DNA of 58,864 nt from a bacterium. Lineage in GTDB: Bacteria; Bacteroidota; Bacteroidia; NS11-12g; UBA9320. The translations under genes and the position numbers were made by a program. The stretch is from assembly GCA_018223105.1 (NCBI GenBank), contig JAAEYY010000003.1, forward strand, positions 101,268-160,131. Reading direction: 5' to 3'. Positions within the stretch are counted from its first letter, which is position 1. Each line of letters begins with the position of its first letter. The notes beneath the pieces are model-generated. The model searched no databases. It was not told the origin of the DNA and saw nothing but the letters and a program-made list of their open reading frames with translations. Shown here piece by piece: positions 25,126-35,120 of the stretch.

Positions 25126-26721
25126 ATGAAATCAAATCCGATAACTGATCGCGTGATTGCGAATTCAGGAAAGGCTCACATCAACCTTAGCATGGACGAG
25201 CTACTTGCTGCAGCAATCAGTAGAAAAGAAGGAACATTAACCGACAAAGGCGCCTTAGCAGCCGATACCGGTAAATTCACAGGAAGATCTCCAAAAGACA
25301 AATTTACAGTAGAAGATGATCTAACTCGTGACACTGTGTGGTGGGGCGATATCAACCAGCCATATGATAAAGAGAAATTTGATGCATTACTTGAAAAAGT
25401 AATCGAGCATTACGAAGGAAAAGAAATCTTTGTTCGAGATGCTTATGCATGTGCGGATCCGAATTACAGACTCAATGTTAGAGTTGTAAATGAGTCTGCT
25501 TACCAAAACCTATTTGTGCACCATATGTTCTTGCGTCCAACAGAGGAAGAACAAAAAAGTATTGATCCAGATTGGATTATTCTTGCTGCACCTAGCTTTA
25601 TGGCTTCACCTGAAGTTGATGGAACTCGTCAGGAAAACTTCAGTATCATTGATTTCAGCAGAAAAATATACCTCATCGGTGGATCCGGGTATACCGGCGA
25701 AATTAAGAAAGGTATCTTCACTGTATTAAATTACATTCTTCCAACCGAGCGTGATGTATTGAGCATGCACTGCTCTGCTAACATTGGTAAGAATAAAGAT
25801 ACTGCTATATTCTTTGGATTATCAGGTACAGGCAAAACTACCCTTAGTGCAGATCCGGACAGAGCTTTGATCGGAGACGATGAGCACGGCTGGTCTGACG
25901 AAGGTGTTTTCAATTTTGAAGGTGGATGTTATGCTAAAGTAATCGATTTAAGTGCAGAGAAAGAGCCACAAATCTGGGATGCAATAAAATCAGGTACACT
26001 GGTAGAAAACGTTCGATTTAAGCCGGGTACGAATGAGGTGAATTACGAGGATGTTACAGTTACTCCAAATACGAGAGCTGCATATCCAATTCATTACATC
26101 AATGGCATTGCAGAGCCTTCAGTAGGACCTCATCCTAAAAACATTTTCTTTTTAACCTGTGATGCTTTTGGAGTGTTACCTCCAATTTCAAAGCTAAACT
26201 CAGGCCAGGCAATGTACCATTTCATTAGTGGTTACACCGCTAAAGTTGCTGGAACTGAACTAGGAATCAATGAACCACAAGCGACATTCTCAGCTTGTTT
26301 TGGTGCGGCATTCTTACCACTTCATCCAGGGCAATATGCGGAAATGTTAGGTCAAAAAATGACGGAGCATAAAGTTAATGTATGGTTGGTGAACACAGGA
26401 TGGAGCGGCGGTCCACACGGTGTTGGAAAAAGAATGAAGCTCGGTTATACCAGAGCGATGATTTCAGCAGCGCTTGAAGGACAGCTTGATCACGTAGCTT
26501 ATGTTAAAGATCCGGTATTTGGTGTTTCTATTCCGGAATCTTGTCCAGGAGTGCCATCAGAACTCTTAAACCCAAGAGATACTTGGTCTAACCCACACGA
26601 CTACGATAAAAAAGCAAATCATCTTGCCGGATTATTCAACGACAATTTTGATAAATACAAATCAGGAGTTAGTCAAGAGATCATTGATGCTGCACCTAAA
26701 GTTCAGGGAGCAAGTAATTAA
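25126..26721 (+). CDS. pckA: Phosphoenolpyruvate carboxykinase (ATP)
   Basis: 531 residues, the standard length for the ATP-dependent enzyme, which converts oxaloacetate and ATP to phosphoenolpyruvate, ADP and CO2 in gluconeogenesis. TDKGALAADTGKFTGRSPKDKF is the N-terminal signature (split here as ADTGKFTGRSPKD), IFFGLSGTGKTTLSADP is the P-loop near residue 230, LIGDDEHGWSDEG the metal-binding region, NTGWSGGPHGVGKRM the substrate region. Together with leucine and saccharopine dehydrogenases it suggests growth on amino acids. The stop overlaps the convergent GT gene through TTAA. Confidence 0.98.
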   Translation: MKSNPITDRVIANSGKAHINLSMDELLAAAISRKEGTLTDKGALAADTGKFTGRSPKDKFTVEDDLTRDTVWWGDINQPYDKEKFDALLEKVIEHYEGKEIFVRDAYACADPNYRLNVRVVNESAYQNLFVHHMFLRPTEEEQKSIDPDWIILAAPSFMASPEVDGTRQENFSIIDFSRKIYLIGGSGYTGEIKKGIFTVLNYILPTERDVLSMHCSANIGKNKDTAIFFGLSGTGKTTLSADPDRALIGDDEHGWSDEGVFNFEGGCYAKVIDLSAEKEPQIWDAIKSGTLVENVRFKPGTNEVNYEDVTVTPNTRAAYPIHYINGIAEPSVGPHPKNIFFLTCDAFGVLPPISKLNSGQAMYHFISGYTAKVAGTELGINEPQATFSACFGAAFLPLHPGQYAEMLGQKMTEHKVNVWLVNTGWSGGPHGVGKRMKLGYTRAMISAALEGQLDHVAYVKDPVFGVSIPESCPGVPSELLNPRDTWSNPHDYDKKANHLAGLFNDNFDKYKSGVSQEIIDAAPKVQGASN

Positions 26722-28139
26722 TCGACAGATTTTCTGATATATAAAGTACGTCCTCCTTCCCAGTCGGTAAGGGGGACGTATTGTTTTTGGAGGTATGGTT
26801 TTACGAGTTCGTCAAAACCTTCACCTGTTAGCACGTATTTGGGGTCTTTCTTAAAGACTCTCGTTAACTCTGAACTTAGGTTGATTTGTAATGCCCTCCT
26901 GTGCTTTGGGTCTTGAAGTAAGCCGGGATGAAAATAAGGGGTAGGTGGTAATTGATCTACCATAGTGTAAGCAATATGATCTCTAGAGAAAATAAAGACC
27001 TTCTCCCCTTCTTTAATATGCTGTTGCAGTTCGAGCCCAATTTGATAGCTTATATCTTTCTTGGGAAACTCCAAGTATTTATAAACTCCGATAAACGGAA
27101 TAGATATCAGAACTACAATGAGAATTACTTTCAATTTGGATTCAGCAATGGGCCAAAATCCTCCGGAAGCGATGATAGCAAGCGGAATAAAAGCAGGTAT
27201 GGCATAATGAAAAAAGTATTTCCCTGTAAAGCCTGCACCAATGAAAGCTAGAACTAACCAGACGAGTATCGGCCAAAAAGCTCCTGCTATCTTTATCTTG
27301 TCCTTTAATGCGAAGATTAAGCTTATTAGAATAACCAAGAGTAAAGAAGAGGCAGTGTATAGCGAACTTCCGATAAATTTAAGGTTTTCTATGGCATTAA
27401 ACTCTTCACTATACCCGTTCAGGGTTAGATCGAATATCTCGAGATAAGCAAAAAATCCACCTTGAGAATGTAAGTATAACAGAGGTATGGCCAGCCCCGA
27501 GAAGAAACCGAGTGCAGTATTTGCTCCATCCTGAATATACGCCGAGATTGATCTTCTATTGAATAGGAAGAGAAGGAATAAGGCAGAAAAACCAATAAGA
27601 AAATTAATACTGAAAGCCAGTCCTACACAAGCTCCGGCAAGAAACCACTTTTTTTTATGTGCAAACCAGATCCAAAGAACAATGAATAAATTGGTGATAT
27701 GCTCTGTATTGATTGCCATTCCTTGACCCGACCCGGTGGCGAAGCTGAAAGAGTAAAACGAGACCGCGATGAGATAGAAAATGGCAACTAGATAGCTACT
27801 CATTATTGACATGTTCCAAAACTCTTTGCAGAGTCTGCTTAGAATAAATGCTGTTAACCCGATGATCAGGGCACCCATGATCCGTATTATAATCCAGGGA
27901 CTTGCTACCGAAACAAAGGGCGCAAAGGCATAGAAAATGCCAATGGGTTTGGTATCGATAAACTCAGAATAAGGTGTATAGCCCTCTAATAAGGCCTGAG
28001 CTCCTAAAATGTAGGTAGACTCATCCCAATCAATAACAGATAGAGAAAAGCTGTAAGCACGCATTAAAACAGCTAAACCAATACAGAAGAATAGAATTCC
28101 GATATTGTTAAATGCTATTAAACTGACCTGCTTACGCAT
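26718..28139 (-). CDS. GT39/ArnT-like membrane glycosyltransferase
   Basis: 473 residues with about ten membrane helices. The first periplasmic loop, VIDWDESTYILGAQALLEGYTPYSEF, carries the Asp-Glu motif (WDES) that marks GT39/ArnT-type enzymes that transfer a sugar from a polyprenyl-phosphate donor, and the TKPIGIFYAFAPF stretch follows. A soluble C-terminal segment of about 100 residues closes the protein, as in PMT-family relatives. It might glycosylate secreted proteins or lipids. The TTAA at its stop also ends pckA on the other strand. Confidence 0.8.
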   Translation of the reverse strand: MRKQVSLIAFNNIGILFFCIGLAVLMRAYSFSLSVIDWDESTYILGAQALLEGYTPYSEFIDTKPIGIFYAFAPFVSVASPWIIIRIMGALIIGLTAFILSRLCKEFWNMSIMSSYLVAIFYLIAVSFYSFSFATGSGQGMAINTEHITNLFIVLWIWFAHKKKWFLAGACVGLAFSINFLIGFSALFLLFLFNRRSISAYIQDGANTALGFFSGLAIPLLYLHSQGGFFAYLEIFDLTLNGYSEEFNAIENLKFIGSSLYTASSLLLVILISLIFALKDKIKIAGAFWPILVWLVLAFIGAGFTGKYFFHYAIPAFIPLAIIASGGFWPIAESKLKVILIVVLISIPFIGVYKYLEFPKKDISYQIGLELQQHIKEGEKVFIFSRDHIAYTMVDQLPPTPYFHPGLLQDPKHRRALQINLSSELTRVFKKDPKYVLTGEGFDELVKPYLQKQYVPLTDWEGGRTLYIRKSVD

Positions 28140-28148
28140 CTTATTAAT

Positions 28149-29483
28149 CTATGTACTTGCCAGGATGGATTGTTTCTCTTCCTTTCTTACTTGCCTTAAA
28201 ACAACATAAAGCAACACAAAGCCTATAATAAAGAAACTCATGAGCATTAATACGGAGTTTCTCATGCTACCGGTAAATCCTTCCAGGAAACTAAAGAAGA
28301 AAGGACCAAAAATGAGTCCTACTTTCTCCATCACATCAAAGAAACTGAAATAAGACGCATGGTCTTTGGTATCCGGAAGCATTTTGGAATAAGTAGAACG
28401 ACTCATAGACTGAATTCCACCCATTACAAATCCAACAATTCCCGCCAAAATATAGAACTCAACCGGTTGGTGAATAAAGTAAGCTATGATGGTTACTACA
28501 ACCCATATCATGGTTGCCAACATTAGTACTTTGATATTGCCGATTCTTTTGCTCAAACGCGACATAAAAGTAGCTCCAAAAATCGCAATGAGCTGTATGA
28601 TGATTACGGAAATGATAAGCCCTGAGCTTTCTTTTTCACCGGCCTCATTTAAGGGCCAGTTAATTTCTTTGATAGCAAAGGTTACAGCAAGTAACATTAC
28701 AGTTTGAACCCCCATATTATATACGAAGTATGCAAACAAATACCACTTGATTGAGGCGATTTCCTTGAGTTCGTTCCAGACTTTTCTTAATTCCCTATAA
28801 CCGTTTAATAGTATCTTAGAGCTAACCTTGTTCCCGTTTTTGACCGTGGGTAAATGATAGTAAGTATACTGTGCAAAGCCTGCCCACCAGATTCCAACTA
28901 AGATGAATGCTATTTTGATATCCATGCCAAATCCCTGACTGGCAACCAGGATTGCAACAAGTAAAAGAACAGAGCCTATATAGCCCATAGAAAATCCTTT
29001 AGCACTTATTCTATCGTGCTCAGATCGATCTGCTATTTCGGGTAAAAATGAATTATAAAACACCCAGCTACCCCAGAAACCAATGCTCGCAAGAAAGGCA
29101 CTCAACATACTCCACTCTAAATGTTTTGGGTCGAACCAATAAAGTGAAATACAAGCAGCAGCTCCCAAATAGCAGAAAAACTTCATAAAGAGCTTCTTGT
29201 TACCGATATAACCTGCAATCCCAGATAGTAATGGAACCATTAACACAACAACTAAAAAAGAAAATGCAAAGACGTAGCCGTAGATTTCTGTATTAACAAA
29301 TTCTCGTCCGAAGAATTGAACAACGTCTACCTCTACCCCATTGATAACAGACTTATTTCCACTGGTAACCGCATTGTAGAAAATGGGGAATATGGCAGTG
29401 GTTATGATAAGGTTATAAACTGAGTTTGCCCAGTCGTAAAAAGACCAGGCATTCTCTACTTTTTTATTATTGAAGTAATTCAC
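28149..29483 (-). CDS. Major facilitator transporter, UMF1/Atg22-like family
   Basis: 444 residues, twelve predicted membrane helices. The N-terminus WSFYDWANSVYNLIITTAIFP is the characteristic start of the UMF1 (Atg22-like) family, with further family features GGIQSMSRSTYSKMLP and SYFSFFDVMEKVG. In yeast Atg22 exports amino acids from the vacuole; the bacterial members are uncharacterised. The start is GTG at 29483. It lies 27 bases downstream of clpX and nine bases upstream of the GT39 gene. Confidence 0.9.
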   Translation of the reverse strand: MNYFNNKKVENAWSFYDWANSVYNLIITTAIFPIFYNAVTSGNKSVINGVEVDVVQFFGREFVNTEIYGYVFAFSFLVVVLMVPLLSGIAGYIGNKKLFMKFFCYLGAAACISLYWFDPKHLEWSMLSAFLASIGFWGSWVFYNSFLPEIADRSEHDRISAKGFSMGYIGSVLLLVAILVASQGFGMDIKIAFILVGIWWAGFAQYTYYHLPTVKNGNKVSSKILLNGYRELRKVWNELKEIASIKWYLFAYFVYNMGVQTVMLLAVTFAIKEINWPLNEAGEKESSGLIISVIIIQLIAIFGATFMSRLSKRIGNIKVLMLATMIWVVVTIIAYFIHQPVEFYILAGIVGFVMGGIQSMSRSTYSKMLPDTKDHASYFSFFDVMEKVGLIFGPFFFSFLEGFTGSMRNSVLMLMSFFIIGFVLLYVVLRQVRKEEKQSILAST

Positions 29484-29510
29484 GCTTAGATTCCGTGTTA
29501 AAGTAAGGTC

Positions 29511-30716
29511 TTAGGCAGCCTTCAAATTCAACTTTGATAGTTTTTTCTCCACCTGCTCTACACCGATAGTAAGTTCTTTAATATCCGGGCTGGATGGCAA
29601 TTCGTACATGTAATCATTCAATATTGCCTCGCAAATACTTCTTAAACCACGAGCACCAAGCTTGAATTCAATTGCTTTCTCAACAATATAATCCACCACT
29701 TTATCAGTAATAGTGAGCTTTATGCCTTCTAGTTCGAAGAGTTTTTCGTACTGTTTTATCAAAGCATTTTTAGGCTCGATAAGAATTCGTTTCAAGGTTT
29801 CAGCATCTAAAGGATTAAGCGCTGTAATGATTGGAATTCTACCAATGATCTCCGGTATTAAGCCAAAAGACTTAAGATCTGCAGGCGAAGCATGCTGCAG
29901 ATAGTCTGTGTCGCTATACTCATTCATTGCGGCCTTGAAACCCAATGAATTAGCGCTAAGTCTGTGACTGATTATCTTTTCAATACCGTCAAAAGCTCCA
30001 CCGCAAACAAATAAAATATTTGAGGTGTCGATCTGTACCATTTTTTGATCGGGATGTTTACGTCCACCCTGAGGAGCAACGTTGGCTACCGTACCTTCTA
30101 AGATCTTAAGCAAACCTTGTTGTACACCTTCACCACTCACATCTCTTGTAATACTGGGGTTATCAGACTTTCGAGCAATTTTATCAATCTCATCGATATA
30201 GATAATTCCTCGTTCTGTAGCTTCTTTATTGTAATCTGATGCCTGATACAGGCGCGAGATTATGCTTTCAACATCCTCACCTACATATCCGGCTTCAGTA
30301 AGCACGGTAGCATCGGCAATACAAAATGGAACTTGAAGCGTTCTCGCCAGTGTTTTCGCCAAGAGTGTTTTCCCCGTACCGGTTTCACCTACGAGTAAAA
30401 TGTTTGATTTTTCAATCTCAACATCTTTGCTTTCTAGCTTATACTTGAGTCGCTTGTAATGAGTATAAACGGCAACAGATAGAATCTTTTTTGCTCTATC
30501 CTGACCAATTACATATTGATCGAGCTTTTCTTTAAGCTCCATCGGTTTGATCAGTTTAAGCTCAAACTCTCCTTCATTCTTGCGTTTTACGCTTTCTTGA
30601 AGTAAGATTTCATGGCCCTGTTCAATACAATCTTCACAGATATGAGCATCTATCCCCGAAATGAGAAGACCCACATCACCTTTACTTCTACCACAAAAAG
30701 AACAACTGAGTTTCAT
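29511..30716 (-). CDS. clpX: ClpX, ATPase subunit of Clp protease
   Basis: 401 residues. An N-terminal zinc-binding domain has Cys5, Cys8, Cys27 and Cys30. The AAA+ module has Walker A GETGTGKT at 110-117, Walker [11 protein letters not shown], sensor and arginine-finger region [15 protein letters not shown], the pore/IGF region [11 protein letters not shown] and the small domain ending [13 protein letters not shown]. It unfolds substrates and feeds them into ClpP, encoded four bases upstream, in the conserved order tig-clpP-clpX. Confidence 0.98.
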   Translation of the reverse strand: MKLSCSFCGRSKGDVGLLISGIDAHICEDCIEQGHEILLQESVKRKNEGEFELKLIKPMELKEKLDQYVIGQDRAKKILSVAVYTHYKRLKYKLESKDVEIEKSNILLVGETGTGKTLLAKTLARTLQVPFCIADATVLTEAGYVGEDVESIISRLYQASDYNKEATERGIIYIDEIDKIARKSDNPSITRDVSGEGVQQGLLKILEGTVANVAPQGGRKHPDQKMVQIDTSNILFVCGGAFDGIEKIISHRLSANSLGFKAAMNEYSDTDYLQHASPADLKSFGLIPEIIGRIPIITALNPLDAETLKRILIEPKNALIKQYEKLFELEGIKLTITDKVVDYIVEKAIEFKLGARGLRSICEAILNDYMYELPSSPDIKELTIGVEQVEKKLSKLNLKAA

Positions 30717-30720
30717 AAGA

Positions 30721-31410
30721 TTACTTCTTAGGAGTTTTCACTAACACTTCATCGATCATACCGTATTCTTTAGCCTCGGTAGATGTCATCCAATAATCTC
30801 TCTCACTGTCTTTCTCAACTTTATTGAATTTTTGGCCTGAGTGTGTTGCGATAATATCGTAAAGTTCCTTCTTTAATTTCAGAATTTCCTTTACTGTGAT
30901 TTCCATATCAGTGGCTTGACCTTGAGTTCCGCCTAATGGTTGGTGAATCATAACTCTACTGTGTTTTAGAGCTGTTCTTTTCCCATCGGTTCCTGCACAT
31001 AAGAGCACCGCTGCCATCGAAGCCGCCATTCCTGTACAAATGGTTGCAACATCAGGACCGATATACTGCATGGTGTCGTAAATTCCTAAACCTGCATATA
31101 CTGATCCGCCCGGGCTGTTTACGTAAATCTGAATATCTCTTTTCGCGTCAGCACTTTCAAGGAATAACATCTGTGCTTGCACAATATTTGCGATATAATC
31201 GTCAATTGGAGTTCCTAGAAAGATGATTCTGTCTGCCATTAGCCTAGAAAACACATCTACCTCTCTAAATGGCATTTGACGTTCCTCAATAACCGTTCTG
31301 GTCATATCTTGAGGAGTCGCAATTGTACTATTTACATAGTAGTCTAATTTGATACTGCTAATTCCGTGATGCTTAACAGCGTACTTTTTAAATTCTTTTC
31401 CGTAATCCAT
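30721..31410 (-). CDS. clpP: ClpP protease subunit
   Basis: 229 residues, the catalytic serine protease of ClpXP/ClpAP. The Ser active site is [12 protein letters not shown] with Ser131, and the catalytic His156 is in [11 protein letters not shown]; the third residue, an Asp, is in the 200-210 region. [19 protein letters not shown] and [18 protein letters not shown] are the conserved fold elements. The N-terminus is about 35 residues longer than in E. coli, as is common in Bacteroidota. It lies 32 bases from tig and four bases from clpX. Confidence 0.98.
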   Translation of the reverse strand: MDYGKEFKKYAVKHHGISSIKLDYYVNSTIATPQDMTRTVIEERQMPFREVDVFSRLMADRIIFLGTPIDDYIANIVQAQMLFLESADAKRDIQIYVNSPGGSVYAGLGIYDTMQYIGPDVATICTGMAASMAAVLLCAGTDGKRTALKHSRVMIHQPLGGTQGQATDMEITVKEILKLKKELYDIIATHSGQKFNKVEKDSERDYWMTSTEAKEYGMIDEVLVKTPKK

Positions 31411-31442
31411 TCTAAATGCTTAAGTCAAAAATAAACAATTGA

Positions 31443-32825
31443 TTACTTATTAAGTTTCTCGTTGAACTTCTTTACGAGTTCATAAAACTTTTCAATTGCT
31501 ATTTTTTTCCCTTTCACATTTACCATGTTTTTCACGGCGTCCAATACCTTACGCTCCATCACAACATCGCGAATCCTAAGCATATAGTCGCGATCCTCGC
31601 GATTTTTAGCTTCAAGATTTTGGATTAATTGAGGGTCGGGATTGTTAATTCCGTACTGTCGAAGAATTTGGGCAGTATATGCAAAAGATGTTTCGTCGAG
31701 ATCTTCTGCGGTTACTTCAATATCTTGCTCGTTGGCAATTTTTTCTCTGATAAGCTGCTTGCGTAGAATTTCAGACTCTTCAGCATACTTTTCATCGATG
31801 TTTTCCTCGGTGTAGGTTTCGGGTTTAGTTTGAACTAACCAACGCTTTAAAAAGTCATCCGGAAGCTTCAATTTATGCTTGTCTTGCAAGAAATCATTGA
31901 TTTCAGCTTCCAATTGCTTCTCAGCTTCACCTTGGTAATACATCTTAAGATTCTCCTCAATCTTAGTTCTGAACTCTTCTTCTGTAGATACAACGCCCGG
32001 TCCGAATACTTGATCGAATAATCCTTGATCTATCGCCGCAGGCACAACCTTGCGAATTTCCTTAACTTTTAGTTTAAAGGTTTTATTGAGATCGTTAACT
32101 GCTTCTTTTTCTATTCCCAGACTATGAGAAATCACCATTTCATTCTCATTAAATAATTTCTGGATATTCACCGAAATCTCATCATCTACTTTAAGATCAA
32201 GTAATTCTTTCTTTGTTTTCTTGTCTTTGATGATCTCCGGAAGAATCGTTGCTTCTTGTTCAAATACACCACCATCTTTATGATTTCCGGACTTATCAAC
32301 TTCAGTTAGAAGAACTACGATTGAATCATTTTCAGTTTCTACTTTATCCTGATTCTCCAGTTTTCCGTTTTGTCTGGTGATGTTTTTGATTTCTTTTTCA
32401 ACCTCATCATCTTCCAGCTGGATATCGTACTTAGTGAATTTGTCTTTATCCGAAATTTTCAATTCGAATTCAGGTGCTAGTCCTAAATCGAAATGAAACT
32501 CAAAATCACCGTAATTATCGAAATCAAGTTTGCTTTCTTTAGACTCGCTGGTCATTGGCTGCCCCAAGATATCGATATCGTGTTCCTTAAGATAATCGTA
32601 AAGGGTGTTTGAAGTAAGTTTGTTTACTTCATCGTAGAGGATAGATTTCCCTACCATTTTCTTTACCATTCCCAAGGGAACTTGCCCTGGTCTAAAACCA
32701 GGAATTTTAGCTTGTTTACGGTATGCTTTTAATTGCTTTTCAAGTTCTGCTGCATAATCATCTTTACCAATAAAGATGGAGATTAATGCATTGAGATCGT
32801 CCTTTTTTTCGAGTTTTACGTCCAC
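31443..32825 (-). CDS. tig: Trigger factor, ribosome-associated chaperone
   Basis: 460 residues, the usual length. The N-terminal ribosome-binding domain has GFRPGQVPLGMV (the FRxGxxP signature). The middle is where the peptidyl-prolyl isomerase domain normally lies, but here it is divergent, as in other Bacteroidota. A long helical C-terminal domain follows (YQGEAEKQLEAEINDFLQ, ending KKFNEKLNK). It binds nascent chains at the ribosome exit. The start is GTG at 32825. Its leader contains two competing hairpins and the tRNA-Leu gene lies just upstream on the same strand, so tig-clpP-clpX may be transcribed with the tRNA. Confidence 0.93.
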   Translation of the reverse strand: MDVKLEKKDDLNALISIFIGKDDYAAELEKQLKAYRKQAKIPGFRPGQVPLGMVKKMVGKSILYDEVNKLTSNTLYDYLKEHDIDILGQPMTSESKESKLDFDNYGDFEFHFDLGLAPEFELKISDKDKFTKYDIQLEDDEVEKEIKNITRQNGKLENQDKVETENDSIVVLLTEVDKSGNHKDGGVFEQEATILPEIIKDKKTKKELLDLKVDDEISVNIQKLFNENEMVISHSLGIEKEAVNDLNKTFKLKVKEIRKVVPAAIDQGLFDQVFGPGVVSTEEEFRTKIEENLKMYYQGEAEKQLEAEINDFLQDKHKLKLPDDFLKRWLVQTKPETYTEENIDEKYAEESEILRKQLIREKIANEQDIEVTAEDLDETSFAYTAQILRQYGINNPDPQLIQNLEAKNREDRDYMLRIRDVVMERKVLDAVKNMVNVKGKKIAIEKFYELVKKFNEKLNK

Positions 32826-32845
32826 AGAGATAGTTTTAATTGAAC

Positions 32846-32888
32846 CTTATTTCTTTTATGAAATAAGCCCCGGTTTCCCAGGGCTTAT
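32846..32888 (-). promoter_or_regulatory. Two overlapping, mutually exclusive hairpins upstream of tig
   Basis: In the minus-strand RNA, segment 1 AUAAGCCC (32888-32881) pairs with GGGCUUAU (32870-32863). The overlapping CUUAUUUC (32867-32860 side into 32853 loop) pairs instead with GAAAUAAG (32853-32846). Both stems are perfect 8-bp pairings and share the central bases 32863-32867, so only one can form at a time. The first hairpin may be a weak tRNA terminator, but it is followed by UUUC only. The arrangement is that of an attenuator or structural switch ahead of tig. Confidence 0.45.
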
Positions 32889-32892
32889 GTAG

Positions 32893-32974
32893 TGCGGGCG
32901 AAAGGACTCGAACCTTCACACCTTGCGGCACTAGATCCTAAGTCTAGCGTGTCTACCAATTTCACCACGCCCGC
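32893..32974 (-). tRNA. tRNA-Leu (anticodon UAG)
   Basis: An 82-base cloverleaf on the minus strand. The acceptor arms GCGGGCG and CGCCCGC pair over 7 bp with an unpaired A discriminator. The D arm contains TTGGTAGACA, the anticodon stem CTAGA/TCTAG frames the loop CTTAGGA with anticodon TAG, a long variable arm (GTGCCGCAAGGTGT region) marks a class II tRNA, and the T arm has GGTTCGAGTCC. The CCA end is not encoded. It reads CUN leucine codons. Confidence 0.96.
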
Positions 32975-32994
32975 TCTTCCTCATTAGAGGGCTG

Positions 32995-33002
32995 CAAAGC
33001 TA
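32995..33002 (-). promoter_or_regulatory. Putative -7 element (TAGCTTTG) of tRNA-Leu
   Basis: TAGCTTTG on the minus strand is a perfect TANNTTTG box, 21 bases before the first base of the tRNA. No exact TTTG occurs at the expected -33 distance; TTTC-like bases are there instead. It would drive the tRNA and possibly tig-clpP-clpX. Confidence 0.5.
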
Positions 33003-33032
33003 ATACTCTTTAGAAATTTTTGAAATAAAATT

Positions 33033-33062
33033 TAAAAAAAATCCCGACACATTGGTCGGGAT
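33033..33062 (-). terminator. Rho-independent terminator after the BNR-repeat T9SS gene
   Basis: On the minus strand ATCCCGAC-CAATGT-GTCGGGAT (33062-33041) is a perfect 8-bp GC-containing stem with a 6-base loop, followed by seven or more T. It lies 22 bases after the stop of the gene at 33084-35018. Confidence 0.85.
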
Positions 33063-33083
33063 TTAATTTTAGGTCGTTTTTAA

Positions 33084-35018
33084 TTACTTCACCTGCATTT
33101 TGCGAGTTACGCTATTGTTGCCTGAAGTGATTGTATAGAAGTACATTCCGGGACTCAAAGTACTTGCATCAATAGTCACATTGTGATTACCTGCATTCAT
33201 GAATCCAAGATCACCGCTATTTACAACTTTACCTGTCATATCCGTTACTGTAAGTTGGATATCAGATCCGGCTCTTAAGTAAATGGTTACTTCGGTATTG
33301 TTTTCAAATGGGTTTGGATAGTTTTGGCTTACCACAAAAACTTTCGCTGTTTTAGTATTATCTACAGAAGCGGTTATCTGACCAATTGAATTGTCTAGAA
33401 TATCAGCAACCGGAACAGCGGCATAATTAATATTATTCAAAGTTGATGGATGCGTGTTAGATACCGGGTCGTGGTTCTGAAGGTTAGTACCCGGAGTCTC
33501 ATCAGACTGCCAAATAACATGTAAGAAATCATCCGCAGATTTTGCAACACATGCAAAGATATCTTCTGTTTGAGGCGATTGAGTTAAGTTCTGAGGAACT
33601 GACCAAGTATCACCACCGTTGGTAGAATAAATCACCATCACATCTCTAAAGTTTGCATTCAAGAAGTGTCTGCTGGTTAAACCTTCAACTACTACAGTAT
33701 AAACAACATAGATATTGCCGTTTTCATCAATACTTGCAGATGGCATGGTTACGGTTGAAGTGTTACCTGTACGAGTTGCACTTAGTAAAGTAGCCGGTAA
33801 ACCTTGAGTTTCAATATATGGAGCCCAGCTTTCTGTAAGAATATCGTAGGTTCCATTATTATTAAGATCTACGTTTCCGTAAATTCTTTTCGGTGCTACA
33901 TCGCCTTCTTTCCAGTGTCCGATATAAGATTGAGCAGGCTCAAACTGGAAGCTTTCATCTGCTGGGTCATCATTATCATACACACGAGTGTAACCCCAGA
34001 ATACATGAACTTCTCCATCAGCATTTATAATTACATCAAGAGATCCATCATTCGATGCTGTGGTATCAGTACTTCCATCAACGCTAGTTCCTTTAAAAGG
34101 ATAAGCATCAACATCATAATATGTAAAACTATCACCATTGTCGGTAGATTTCCAAAGTGAAATTGGATCAGCTAATCCACCAATTACAATAGCAACGATA
34201 GAGTCTCGTACATCAATTGCGTAGTTGTCTCCACCTCCGGCTATGTATAAAGTACTATCGTAGCCAGGTAATAACATATGTTGAATATCCCATGTTTCAC
34301 CACCATCGGTAGAACGAGAGTAAGTAGTTGGGCTTTGAACCCCTGCTCTTGTAACACGAGGCACATTGTTATCTTCACTGAACCAGTAATTTGAAATTAA
34401 ATGAATATACTCTCCACTAGAAGCTGAGCGGTTCCAGATTGGAACTCTGTTTGTGCTTCCTGCGGTTTCATCATCTAATACATCTGCTTCTGATGACCAG
34501 TTGTTACTGCCAATTCCATCGTTAATACTTAGTGCGAAACCGCCTGTATTCGACTCGTGAGCAACAACATATTCCACATCACCTTGATCGGTAGAAAGGA
34601 TACCAATTGATGGCCAACCTGTTCTTGTGCTTGATTCAAGTCTGTTTCTCACAGGTGAAGCAAATCCACCACCATCATCGTGATTGTAGCCGGATCCACG
34701 ACTTGGGAATCCGTTATTATCATTTGGACTTGTAGTCCATACTGCTGAGACAGTTCCATCGGCATGGAGTAAAACTCTTCTACCGATACTTGAGTTAGTT
34801 TGCAAATCGTAATAGGTTTCTCCTATCACAATCGTGTTAAATGTAATGTCTTTTTTATTCGCTGTGTTCGATGCTTGTCCAACCGGAGTTTGAGGATCGA
34901 GTTGATCATTTACCGGTGTTCTTGCATACTCCACATCTTGATCTGAAGGCACGTTAGTCCCTTGCGAAAATCCTAAGAATGGAGCGAATAATAGTGCTAA
35001 AAGTATTGTTCTCTTCAT
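33084..35018 (-). CDS. Secreted BNR/Asp-box repeat protein with T9SS sorting domain
   Basis: 644 residues from ATG 35018, the start of a good signal peptide (MKRTILLALLFAPFLGFSQ); a longer upstream frame exists but lacks signal character. Several BNR/Asp-box elements (STDGGETW, STDNGDSF, STNGGDTW) indicate a six-bladed-propeller, sialidase-like fold. Catalytic sialidase residues are not evident, so it may be a non-enzymatic surface protein. The C-terminal 80 residues are a T9SS type A domain: SQNYPNPFENNTEV, VTDMTGKVV, LSPGMYFYTITSGNNSVTRKMQVK. It ends before a strong terminator and is probably monocistronic. Confidence 0.88.
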   Translation of the reverse strand: MKRTILLALLFAPFLGFSQGTNVPSDQDVEYARTPVNDQLDPQTPVGQASNTANKKDITFNTIVIGETYYDLQTNSSIGRRVLLHADGTVSAVWTTSPNDNNGFPSRGSGYNHDDGGGFASPVRNRLESSTRTGWPSIGILSTDQGDVEYVVAHESNTGGFALSINDGIGSNNWSSEADVLDDETAGSTNRVPIWNRSASSGEYIHLISNYWFSEDNNVPRVTRAGVQSPTTYSRSTDGGETWDIQHMLLPGYDSTLYIAGGGDNYAIDVRDSIVAIVIGGLADPISLWKSTDNGDSFTYYDVDAYPFKGTSVDGSTDTTASNDGSLDVIINADGEVHVFWGYTRVYDNDDPADESFQFEPAQSYIGHWKEGDVAPKRIYGNVDLNNNGTYDILTESWAPYIETQGLPATLLSATRTGNTSTVTMPSASIDENGNIYVVYTVVVEGLTSRHFLNANFRDVMVIYSTNGGDTWSVPQNLTQSPQTEDIFACVAKSADDFLHVIWQSDETPGTNLQNHDPVSNTHPSTLNNINYAAVPVADILDNSIGQITASVDNTKTAKVFVVSQNYPNPFENNTEVTIYLRAGSDIQLTVTDMTGKVVNSGDLGFMNAGNHNVTIDASTLSPGMYFYTITSGNNSVTRKMQVK

Positions 35019-35120
35019 ACGTAATTCATTATAGGCCCGAAAAGTAAGGAAACTTTTTAACACCTAAGGGTAAAAATTCATCAAAGGTTTAACAATTTAG
35101 CAAACGACAGTTTAAACGCC

